NCBI GenBank assembly: GCA_018881555.1
Contig: JACAXG010000081.1
Span: 3,480,674 to 3,544,673 of the forward strand
Direction: 5' to 3'
Length of the DNA stretch: 64,000 nt
Source of the DNA: Amblyornis subalaris
Taxonomy: Eukaryota > Chordata > Aves > Passeriformes > Ptilonorhynchidae
Positions 12,701-24,700 of this stretch are shown one piece after another (position 1 is the stretch's first letter; each line of letters opens with the position of its first letter). The notes beneath the pieces were generated by a model. It worked only from the letters and a program-made list of their open reading frames with translations. It was not told the DNA's origin and searched no databases. The translations under genes and the position numbers were made by a program.

Positions 12701-15700
12701 TGACAGTTATCCTGGAAGCCAGGACAGACTTTTGGCTCTTCCAGATCCAGGTAACACAGGTAAGGGGAACCAGGCCCAGGTTTGGCTTCCTGCGCACAAG
12801 GAGGTGTGTTCAGCACACGGAAAGCCATGTGGCTTTCAGACTCTAAAATGTCTGAAACTTCTCTTCTTAAGAAGAGTACAGTATTACTATTCCAAACGCT
12901 GCAGTGATTTTAAAAGTCTTTGTCACACATATGTCTATTTCTCAGGCATACACACACATATATGTTTATATATACATATATGTATATAAAAAACTCACAT
13001 GTACTCTGAAAAAAAGAGGAGAATAAAAAAAAGCGCAGCAAAAGCCTCAAGTACAGATACTGTTCCCCTGGAAACGACTGGAAAAGTACAGCGTCCCAGC
13101 AATGCATTCCTACAAACTGGACAGTTGCCATTAGCAAGTAAATATCCATAAGCTGGGGAAGGGAGGAGAAGCAAGTGCAAGTTTTGCAGGCAACAATGCT
13201 GACAGCCATTCCCAAAATACTATTCCTTAAGTTAGATAATGAACTATGTCCTCAACAGCAAGTCAATCATTGGCAACTACATGGAAACAGTCAGAAAAAG
13301 AAACTTTACTGCTCTCTGATCCAAGCAACAGGTTTTGGTTCTTCCCTGAATTTATCCCAGTGCTGACACGTTCTGCCCATCAGCCCACTGCAACTGGAAA
13401 TAGTCATTAGAGAAACTGCCAGAGGCTGGATGTGGTCTGAAAGACCCTTCAGCAGGCAGGAGGGAAGGATAACGCGTCAGACTCTTTCAGTGTTGGAGCT
13501 GGGAATGAGTGGGGAGACAGCCTGACAATGTAGAGTTATTTAATAAGCTGAGGACAGAAGGAGAACGGGATCATATTCCTAACGCCTTTCACAGCTGGCT
13601 CAAAAAAGCTCGGCTGAAAATTCCCCATTTTCAGGCCTCTGCTGTCGTTGTGTTTCAGTCTGGACTGTGAATTCTCAGCTTGTGCAAGTTTCCGTGTCTA
13701 GATTTCAGCCCTTTGGTTACAGGATGATTAGCAGGTTCACTAGCAGCAGATTAACTTCTTTATTTCCCACAGCTTCGCTTTGCTCAACATGTTCAGGTGC
13801 TGATCCAAGAGATTAAGAGACTTGTGATCTTTGTCACTTGTTAATCAAAACAACCAGCACCCTTTATCCCTGCAGAACTCCCATTTCCACAGGACATTTA
13901 CAATGGGGTGAGGTTACATGCATGGCAGCTGATGCTACAAGAACACTTCCCATCAGAGAGTTGTGGATGATTTTGCCTGTCCTTTCCCCTGCCCCATCCC
14001 TGGAAGTGTTCCAGGCCAGGCTGGACAGGGCTTGGAGCAACCTGGGATAGTGGAAGGTGTCCCTGCCCATGGCAAGGGATGGAACAAGATGAACTTTAAG
14101 GTCCTGACCAACCTCCCAACCCAAACCACTCCATGGTTCCATGTTCAGCTTTGTGTGTTTCCTTCAGGCAGCAGAGCTGCTCCTTCTGTGCCATGTCCCC
14201 ACTATGTCCCCATGACAGCTCCTCGTGCCTCCTCAGCAGCCTGGACTGCTCCAATACAAGGTGAGGAGTGCTTGGGTTGCAGATCCAGGTGGGAACATAG
14301 CCCTGCACTCTCTCTGCCAGAGGAATAAAATACAGCATTGGTATCTCCTGAGAGCTCACAAAGTTTGGGGCTGGGTGAGTCAGCACATAGATGAGAAGCT
14401 TTTAATCATCGATGTAATCCCTTCACATTAATTAATGTCACTCAGCATTATAGTGAAGAGTGAAAAGGCATCACAGTGCTCACAGTCCCTAAACTGGCTG
14501 CCTCAACTGTTGCCGTGAACCCAGACTTATAAAGTTCTGTCAGAAGAAGAGAAAATGTACCTGTTTAAAAAAAAAAAACCCAGAATTCTTTCTGCAAGAG
14601 AAAAGCAAAGAGTGCTGCAACCCCAAACCAGAGGCAGCCAACACCTGAACTGACAGTATGACCTGTCCCTGGGACACTGAATGCACCTGCTGCGACCATC
14701 ACAAGTGCAAAGCTTACCAGGATGGAATATTTTGGAATAGTTTGTGTTCAGTACAGGACTTCAGGTGTCAAGACACAGCACTGAGTGGGTTGTCATCGTG
14801 ACAGGGAACAATGTGCACTGTCTGCAGTTCTCAGGGGCTGCATCAAAAATCTGCTGCAGGAACCAAAGCGGGAGGGAACTCCACCTCCTGCCTCTGACGG
14901 AGGAAACGAAGGCAAAGGTACGAATATCCTGCCTCTGACAGCATCCCTCTCATTTTCAAGCAAACCAACACAATTTGACATTTTAAACAACCTCAAGCAG
15001 CCCTGTTACAGCTTTCCCAAAAGCTGGTTTACACCATCTGAAACAGGAAATTTTCCAGCACAGAAAATCCCTAGGGCAAAAAAAAATTAACTTGGGAAAA
15101 ATCTGAGTATTTGGGAAATTGTCTTTTGCAACTAAAAAACAAAGTAAAATCTAAACTTGATGGTGATAAAGAAGGTTGAGCTACTGAACCAAATAAGCCC
15201 GAGGAGCGATGCTTGCCTGCCAGTGCATCCCAGCAGCCTTCCACTGCCACCTCGTGGGAGCAGGAGACGCCTGAGCAGCTCCAACGAACAGGATCACGGA
15301 TCAGCCCCAGCTGAATTACAGAAAATATCACTGAATATTAATAATGTATCAAAGATTTCCATTTCCCACTGAGCTCAGATTACAATTTCTTAGCATGTGC
15401 CTTTGGTTCAATTTCCAGTGTCCACTGTTCTCAGGGACAGAAGATTAATTAAGTTTGCACAAAAACTTTTCCAATAGAAATCCCAGGGAGGTTACCTGGC
15501 TTCCTTGGCTCCTCCACCACAGCTCAGTTCTGTGGAGCACAGAATTTAACAGAGTAGTTGTTTTAGTGCTGAGTTAGCTCTCAGCTGTACTGACACACAG
15601 GATCTCTACAAATATTTCAGGTACATCCTTTGCTTTAATGGCCATTGTGGACACAGAGAAGTACTTGAACAGGTTGAAGTTAGTAAAGCCCAGTCCCTGA

Positions 15701-18700
15701 GCATCCAGGCAGTGGCACCTAGATGGCACCAGAGCCAGAAGGTGCCATTACTGCTGTTAGACCGAGGGTGAAGCGCGTGCAGCAGGGCAGTGGTTCCCAT
15801 TAGTAAGCCAAGAGGAATTGCACACAAACTCGCCATGGACGGGGCTGGGGAAAGAGTTTTACCTTCTGCTTGCTCCATGCTGCCAAGCTGCAGTTCTTTT
15901 ACAATGCTTAGCTCAAGTGGTCCCTGCTTCCTTTCCTTGACCATTCCTGAAGGATCCTGCATGGATTCCCGCTTTTGTTAGCAGGCCAACCTACAGCCTG
16001 GGCTCCCCCGCCCAAAGCAAATGCCAAAATATCCACNCCCTTTCCCTGAGCCCTGGGTGGATAAAGCCCTGGCAGCTGAGCACGCGGCACACACCTGCTC
16101 ACCGCCCCGGCAGGAAACCGCACTGACCCCCGGCCCACACCTCGACCTTACTCCAAATAAAAGTGCAGCCTGTTCTGATCCAGCAGGAGCAATCTCGCCT
16201 CTTCCCAACATGGACAATCCTATGGCTGGCAGAATTCCTGCCCTCCCACGTCATCTGCACCAGCAGCCTTTTAAAAAAGGGACAACTTTATCTGAAAGCG
16301 ATTAACTGCAGAGGCAGTGGCAGAGAAATGCTGTCACAGCAGGTGCCGGATGATCGTTCAGTTCTTCACAAGAGAGAGAAACCTCTTAACTTCTTCTTGT
16401 CCACTGTGTAGTGTGGACAGGCATCCTTCCCTTGCCCTGTAGCTCCTTGCATGAGCATCCCCACCTCTCTGCTTCCCCAGGAACCTCTCACAGGAGATTA
16501 AGACCACTCAGCTCTACATCAGTCAGTGATAAGGATTATAGAGTCAAATGGTATTAAAAAGAAGGTGGCAGTGAGCTAATGCTCACAGCTTTTTCTACCA
16601 GTTCCTCTCAATTGACATTTAAATACCCCTTGAATGCAGATCTTTTGGTTTAACTTTCAGAGATCAGGGGCTTTTATTCTATTTGTCAGATCATGAGGGT
16701 TAATGGACATATTGGGTCCGAACTCATCCTAGAGGAGACACACTCGGAATGCCCACAGGACAAGAATCACAAGGTAAAAGGACCTGCCAAAAACTGTTCA
16801 TCTAACAGTACTGGTGGAGGAGGATTCAGTTATTAATATATTAATAATATATGCTACTATAATTAGCAACTGGATCCTTAGACTGAAGAATAAATTCCTC
16901 TTGGGAATGAAGCAGGAAACAGAAATGTTTGCCAAACACATTCACCTGGCACGTCAGTGAGCTTCCTTCAGGTGAAAAACATTTCTAAGGAAAACTTNAG
17001 AGGGCAAGAAGGCACAGGCTGTGCAGAGCCACCAGCCCCAAAGCTGTCCACAAAACAAACCCACCTCACTCCTACTCTGGATTTATCATGGAATCATGGA
17101 ATTTGGGTTGGAAGGGACCTTAAAGCTCATCTTGTTCCACTCCCTCGCCATGGGCAGGGGACACCTTGCACCATCCCAGGTTGCTCCGAGCCCTGTCCAG
17201 CCTAGTCTTGGACACTTCCAGGCTGAGGCAGTTATGTGAGAAACTGGTCAGAATAAATTACAAAGTAAGGAAGAGAGAGATGAGTTTCCTGCTTGTAAGA
17301 GTGTGCCTGACGGCAAGTGCTGGAACCACTTTGCTGGGACCTTCCTGAGGAACAGGAAGAACACACAATTGCAGAATCCAGTTGTATAAACACAGTGGTG
17401 GGGGGAAAAAGGTTAAAATTGAATTAAAATCCTAGTTCTTGCCAAACCAGGAGATATTTCAAATTCAAGAGCCCTTTTAAACTGGCCACACAACTGAGAG
17501 CACAGACTTGCCTTTCAGAAGTTCTTGGGCAAAGGGTGTCCCACCCCATATGNCAGCTGTGGGCTGCATGGTTGCCTTTCCAGCTCTTCTGGGAACCAAA
17601 ACTTCCATCCAGTATAAAAAGCTTCAGCCAGATCCCCCAGACCTTCCTTCCATGGCACAAGTGACATGGATATCTCATGGCACAAGTGACATTCCAGTGT
17701 GCCAGGATCTCCTGCAGCCCCTTTCCATGCCCAGGCAACAGAGCTCTGAGAGGCCTGGACCTGTGACACCAGGAATACTCTGGCGGAGGCTGTGGCACAG
17801 GACTCCTGGGACAAGCTACGAGCAGAGCCGTGCAAGGAACGTGCACAGACAAGGGTGCGGAGAACTTTGGGAAGGAGCTTTTGGTGGCACTAGAGGCCGC
17901 TCTCACCCTGGATGAAGGCAGATAATTCAGCACTGGGCTCCAAGCAACGTGACCCCCAATTCCCTACCACCTGCTGACACCAGCAGAAACCAGAATGTTA
18001 GTTCTGCCCCGGGAAGAACAGGGTCTGTGTGAGGTACTGTAGGCACAACATCCACACGGCTGAAATCCACCCTCAGCAGAGCCAGGGCTGTTTGAGTTCA
18101 GTGGACAAACACATTTGCAATTTGTCTTTGGCAGGAGATCATCTAAACGGCCAGACAGCACCATTCATCAGCAGCTCCAAAATTCCCAGGAAAAACCCAA
18201 AAGAAACTGCCTGGCATGAGCACTGGCTGTGGGATATGGCACATTCCCAGGCTCCCGGCANCAGCACACTGCAGTGCCGCAGTGGAGCGACAGGAGGCTG
18301 GATGTGCAGCAGGATACACGGAATCCACGTGGCAGCAGCTGGGCTGAACCTCCAGCACACGCAGCCCCAGCACCGGCACCGATGTGGCACAGTCCAACCG
18401 GCACCACACAGCATGGCACACCTCAAACCGACCTCTGCTCTGCTGCCCCTGNGCTGTTTGTGCTTTCCTTCCCTTCATAATTTACACTACTTTCTAGCTC
18501 CTGGAGCATTTCCTGACCAGTTCAGCTGGAAAACAAGGAGNAGGTGAAACACCATGGGTCAAATGCTGTGGTGGGGCAGGGTAAGGCTTGCTGGCCANCA
18601 CGGGATGCAAACCAGCACTCCAGAGCACTCTGATAGCTGTTCCTCCCCAGCCCTAAGCAGCCTCTTCTGCTTTAACCTTTTGGCTTCACACAGATAATTT

Positions 18701-21700
18701 TAAGGCCACAAGTTTGGAGACATCCCTGTGATCTAATATTAGATGACCAGCCTGTTTATGTTTTTGTTGCTAAGAGCAAGCTGGCNCTTTGGAAACACCG
18801 AAGCAGCCCAAACACTCCCGCAACAGCTGCCGCTGGGAACTGAAATCCATACAGCACTGCCCTGACAACTGTTTGCCATTTGCCTTTTTATTTTATTTTA
18901 CTAGAATTGGTCTCCTCCCCAGATAAGCTCTTTCCATTTAGGTGACTTCTCCTGTCTCTCTGGGTCAATGTTTCCTAGTTCCAATGTGCAGGCAGCTCCC
19001 AGTCACTTTATCCTGCTGGGAGGACATACATTCATCAGTAAGGTTTCCTCCCCCATGAGCACAATGCATCATTTCTGGGCGTTTTTCCTCTCAGTAGTTT
19101 CAAAGCATCAGTTAAAGGCGGTAGGAATTTTCTGGTGTTTTCTCTTTACATTACCATAATTCACAAGAGAAGGTTCTCTAATAAAAATGCAGGAGACAAA
19201 CAGATCTTTTGTATTATTTATAGAAACAGAGTTGGCAGTAAATGCCAATGCAGTAATATTAATGGATACTTTTTTGGGCATCTGCAAGTAACTATCCCAG
19301 TCCAGTTCTCTGTCTTCAGACAGTGCCGAAAGTCTGGTGGGAGTTTGTGCAGCCCATTTCACCAGGGAAAAATCTGCTTCTGCAACTTGATTCTGGGCTT
19401 GCCAGAATGGAGACGACCATTGTGGANGGTCTGAAGTGAGAGCACAATAGTCACTCTGTCCTCTTGCACAACCTCTCTGGGCACCGGCAGCATCTTTCGG
19501 CAGCTCATCTCGATTCAATTGCAAATGACCCCAAGCCAAGTGACCTCCAGCAAAGCAACAGGAGCATANAGAGGCACTTTCAGGGCTAACCCAAGTGTTC
19601 TCACACCAAAGATACTCTGCAGTGGCTACTACAAACTGTCCCCGCCCACAAAGCTGATGAATGTGGCTCCTCCAGAATGTNTGCAATACCTTCCAAGCAC
19701 TCCCTGTGCTAGCTCTGGAAAAAAATCCCAAATAGCATTATGAGTTTGANTGTTTTCCAACAGCACAGTCCACCTTATTTGGATGTGGTGGAGGTGAAGT
19801 GCAGCAGCCTGCCCACTGTGGGACACTGCAGCTCAGCCCCATCACCTTTAGCTTTGTAAGGTGGTAATTCCCATTACTGCTTTTCCCATCATTGCTTTTC
19901 CCATCCCTCGGCCTCAGGCCGTTTAAGATCTGTCAGAGCACTATCTGCACTCAGGAAGGGCTGTATTTCAATAAATCACTATTCTAATTTGGAAGAATCT
20001 AAGTACTCTATACTCTGCATGAACTTGCTGCTGGTTAGAAACACTCAGCTCATAGCTGTATTTTATTTATTACTATTTGNTTTCATTGATACCATTAGAA
20101 GAGACAGATTTTGGAAAAGCTAACCTGTTTGCAGGAAGAAATATGGATCATTCGATATTCTGTAATTAACGCACAGGGTAAAGTTCCTTAGAAAAGAGCT
20201 CTGGCTCCCCAGGTTTGCATTTCCCCAGTCTTAAAATAACACCATGTGATAAGAAAGAGATATCACCAGCTAGAGTCAGAGTCATTCCCAAAGCTGCTAC
20301 TGCTGGAATGGCCTCAGTTGCATATGGCAGACTCCTACCTCTGGCCTTTCCAGTCAATCAAAGCCACACCTGCTGCTGGAGTCNATCTCCTCCTGTGTCA
20401 CACACCTACACACCCCAGGAATGTTTGTTTTACCCCACTAACTGCAGAGGGAATCTGGGGGACCTGTGCAGCACAGATGGCTCCATCAGGGCATAAGCAA
20501 ACACAGCTGAGCAGAATCAGAAGATTTTATCCGAATATATCTCAGTACAATGGTCTTTTTAGGATGGGATTTATTTTACAGAACNCTCTGTGAGTGGCTG
20601 CTCTGCTGCCTGTCCTTGCATACACACCAGGATGGGCCTGAGCTTAGGAGCTGAGATCAGTAGTGATGAAAAAGCCTGAGATGCTGAGGAGACAAGTAGA
20701 AAACTACGAAAGTGAATTTAACCTACAAGCCAGTGATGNCTCAGTTCAAAACCTTCAGAAGAAGCAGGGACAGCAGCCTGGGAACTCCACGGAGCACTTA
20801 AAACCCAGTTCTTACACCCCCACCATCACCATCACATGAGAGCTGCCCACGGAGGGGGCCACCAGAGCCCACTGCCCACTGACCTTCTGCGCTCCCTGGC
20901 CTCCTCAGCCGAGAGGTCCTTCCCCGGGGCGGAGGCAGCCCCGGCATTCGCAGTGCCGTTGGCAGCGCCGAGCACAGCACGGTTTGTGATTACACCTAGA
21001 GGGGTGCTGGCACAGCTGCCCTCTGGGTTTTTCTCTACAGCAGAATCAGTTTGTTGCCTGAAAGGGGCTCTGAAATAGAGAAGACATATGGAAAGCAAAG
21101 CAAGTGAACTCAAGCGCTGACCGAGCCCAACCTCCTTGAGGGAGCATGGACAGTTCATCCTCCTCACTCTACACTCGTGTGTTCGTAGAGAACAGCCACA
21201 GTAAAATGAGCTTTACAAAACTTAGAGAGGAATGAGCAGGAGGAATTAATAGTCTTCACATCCCTGTTTGTAGCAAAAATGATTAGAAAAATGTACCTGG
21301 TGAATAAGCAGAAGGAAGAACTCCGAGAGCTTGTACACCGAGTGCCTGAGGGAGGCCTGAGCACGCGCTGTGTCACAGGGACAGAGGGCACNAGGGACAC
21401 CATGGGGGCTGTCACCTGCCTGCTGATGCACACCCACCACTGGAACTGTCCAACACCACCATCCTGGGATTGCTTATCACTCTGGGATTACTTATCAGTG
21501 CTTCCCACACAGAAGCACACCTCCAATCCATAATCCACTCCAGAACTCAGAACCTCCAACCCAAATGCTGACTTTTGGAGCATTGTCTCTGCTGGGAGCC
21601 ATTACCTGGTGTAGTGGTGGGCTGATGCAGGAGTGTTCACACCGAGAGATGTGGGACAGGAAGAGACAGGTTGCCACGGGGTGCCCGGGGAGGTAGATGA

Positions 21701-24700
21701 GCCAATGGCAGTGGGTGAGGTAGCTAGAGATGGACTGCGACTGGCTGAAATGTAGGGACTGCTCAGGTCACTACTTCTACCAAATGAAGCACTGTAAAAC
21801 ATCACAAAATCACGTCCTTCAGAGCACAGTAAATATTCAACAGCACATCCCACAGCTGGGCTGGCAGCTGGGAAGCGGGCAGGTACCACATGGCAGCAAA
21901 ACGTGTGCAAGGAGATCAGAAAGCGGCAGAGCTGCCGCAGGTTGCCCACGCAGGCCAGCGCCAGCAGAGTCCCACTTAGCTAAGCCCAGCTCAGTTCCAG
22001 CAAGAGAATAATGGTGTGGAGGTGAGTTTGAGGGGATCAGGGAAGGGAAAATCTCTGCTGCAGTGAAAGCAGGGCACATGAAGTACCCCTGTGCACTGGG
22101 GAAAGGTGGGAGCATGGATGAGGATGCTTAAAGCAGGGAAGGAGAGGGTGACATAAGCAGGTCTGGCTGCATCACCCCTAAGGATGTCCAGGACTTCCAG
22201 TTTTAAGAACTTGTTTTCAGTGGCTTAAAGTTATGGCAAAGATGATCAGTTCAGGCTTTAATTGTCCTTAAGGCATGTTTGGCACAAACNGTATCTCTGG
22301 AAAATAGCTAGAACAAAATAGCTGTCCAAAACTATTCAAGAATGAGCAAGGGAAATACATATTTTGCCAGTTTAAAGCAAACTCTGCAAACCAATCTTAC
22401 TGAAAAGCTGTGTTTGTGTTTATATTTTGGTGAAGAGGTAGGAGGAAAGAAGAAGGGCTCTTATACAACGATGGACCCTTTCACTTTTTCAAAGAAAATG
22501 CAGCCTAAGTGGGAGAGAAAATCTGCCCTAATGGGAGAGAAAATCCACTCTAGTGGGAAAAGCTGCATATCTCTGAAAACAGACTTGCTGAAATCTGGCA
22601 AAATCTCCTTCTTGCACATATCCAAGTCCTGCACACAAGCTGCTTGCTGCCTGCACAGAGCAATCCAGTGGGATCTAGGGCCCTGCCACACTTTTCACAA
22701 CATCTGGCACACCTGGTTGTTACTGGTCAGACTGGACTGTCTGAAGGATCAAAGGCTAGGAACGCTGGAAGGCTGGCTCTCACCTCCTGCATCCTAATGG
22801 CTCCCATGGCAGGGTACACGGACCAAAGTGGTTGCACAGGAATATAAGCTGACCTAGAGAAAAGCAGCAGGCTGGGACAGAGCTGCAGGTTTTTGGGAAA
22901 GCCAGGGACAACAGACTGAAACTGGAAGTCAACTCTAGAGTAAGAATCCAGAGAGCAGCCTCGGGCTGAAATACCACTGGGAAGGGGCAGGATCACAGCC
23001 AAGGACAGGAGGCCAGGGGAAGGATCCAGTCCAGTTCACTCAGGCACCCGATTTACAAGCCAGTTTTACATGCCAAGGCCCCCAGCCAGCCCAGCACAAG
23101 CTGCTGGTCCCTACAGAGCCAAAGGGGACAACGGGGCATCCTGTAAGGCCTCCATGGGGCATCCTGGAAGACCTCCGGGACCTCCCATTTGGGCTCCTCG
23201 ATTAATGGCTGCCTGCCATACAGAGGTCACACAGGAACAAGCAAGTCATTGTCAACAGGTAGCAACCTCCACTGGACCCTAAACAAAGCTTCCTCTGGAA
23301 TGCTGGCCCCTGCCTGGAGCACAGGAGAGCAGGAAGTCCTGTTGGAATCAAGTGCCTCCCTTCTTGGCTCTTTGCTCCAGAGGGAAAGGCCAAGCCCTGG
23401 AGATGGGCTGGGAGGAGGGNGGGAGCAGGGAGTGGAGCCTGGCTGGGGTGGGCACGTGGAACAAGCAGCTGTGGAGTCGCAAAAATGTTTTGAGGAGAGG
23501 ATGGCAGTGCAGCCTGTGCCAGGGGAAGGAATGAGAGGATTGGCAGGGAAAAGGTGGTGGCAACCCTGGGAGGAGTAGGGTTGATGTGGCACCATCCTAG
23601 GAGAGCCCAAGGCAGAGGCTGGGGCACAAGGCTGGCTGCAAGAGAGAGAACGAACTTGGTCAGGAAGGAAGGGTGCACGAGGGTTAACAAGCAAACCCTG
23701 ACAAGGATTGTCTTCCAGAAGGGAAAGGTAATGGGCGAGGAGGATGGAAGCAGCACCATGTGCCTTAGAGAGCAGGGATGGGGGAGATAAGAGGGGAACG
23801 AGGAAGAGGAATGGAGGAAGAGGGTACAGGGATGGCATTGTGCCAGCTCCGAGACGCACACGGGCAGAGAAATGTGGTGCTGGGGCACCAGGAACACATT
23901 CCTGCTCCCAAGGGAGCCAAAGCACTGTCACCCCTGCAGGAATCTACCGCCCAGCCTGTCCCCATGCATGGGTGGCACTGCACAGTGTGAGCAGCACTCC
24001 AAGGCATTTACTCCATTGTTTGCATTTATCTGAACAGGACCAGAAAATTGGAATATAACGGTTAGCCAGGGAATCCTGTTAATTAACAGCTGTGTCCACA
24101 GGAGTCTGTGAAAGGGAGGATTATGAATTTATGCTAAAGAATTCAACATTAGAAATAAAAAAAAGGCACTGACACACTGCTCCTCATTCTCTAACATTAT
24201 CACCACAACAGAATCGTCAGGGAACAAGCAATGAAATGCAAAGCGTATTTCAAAGCAATAAAAAGAAATACTTCTGAGAACAGCAAAGGCATTAAAAACT
24301 TTAACTTAAAAANCCTCAAACTCTTAAAAAGCTTCCACATGGGCTAATAAAAAAGGTTTGCACAAAGTACAAAACTATTTTTTTTTAAACACACTGCCAT
24401 GGGGTATTGCANAGATCAAACCAGGATCTGGGTATGGAAGTTGGCCACAGTGGTGGCTATTAAGAACAATGGTTAAATATAACCCCCAGCTCCTAAATTC
24501 CTGATTGCTGGAAGCAAGGAGAGCGTGGGAGGTGGAAGACTGCTCTGAAGTTATCCTGGCTTTTGCAACTTCTCCTTCAAAACCAGCTGCTGTTAGAAGC
24601 AGAGTCTGAGCTGCAGAGACTGTTGTCCTGGCTCACTGCAATGGCTTCTATGTGACTAGAACCAGTAAGGAGGCATTTGCATAAATATGAAATGAAGGAG

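Larger units (their letters stand above)
7827..20883 (-). other. PPP1R12B: Intron 14 of PPP1R12B (13 kb)
   Basis: The longest complete intron, between RERRR and SYLTP. It contains four CR1 copies, a TA/CA microsatellite and two short CpG clusters (10568-10606 and 16081-16145). Its longer open frames (for example 18029-18547) show no known protein and lack suitable splice-phase partners, so I call no exon. Confidence 0.85.

Noticed and set aside
12910..13215. Minus-strand open frame with many hydrophobic residues
   Set aside because: It runs through the CA/TA microsatellite, giving repetitive Ile/Tyr/Val; not a membrane protein gene.
18029..18547. 172-residue open frame in intron 14
   Set aside because: Composition is GC-rich with no recognised domain, and minus-strand frames overlap it; no splice partner in the right phase.
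23202..23931. Two overlapping open frames of 231 and 234 residues on the minus strand
   Set aside because: They lie in a purine-rich stretch that lacks stops by composition. The translations are Pro/Ser/Leu-rich with no known domain, and two frames open at once argues against coding. The reading is inside intron 12.
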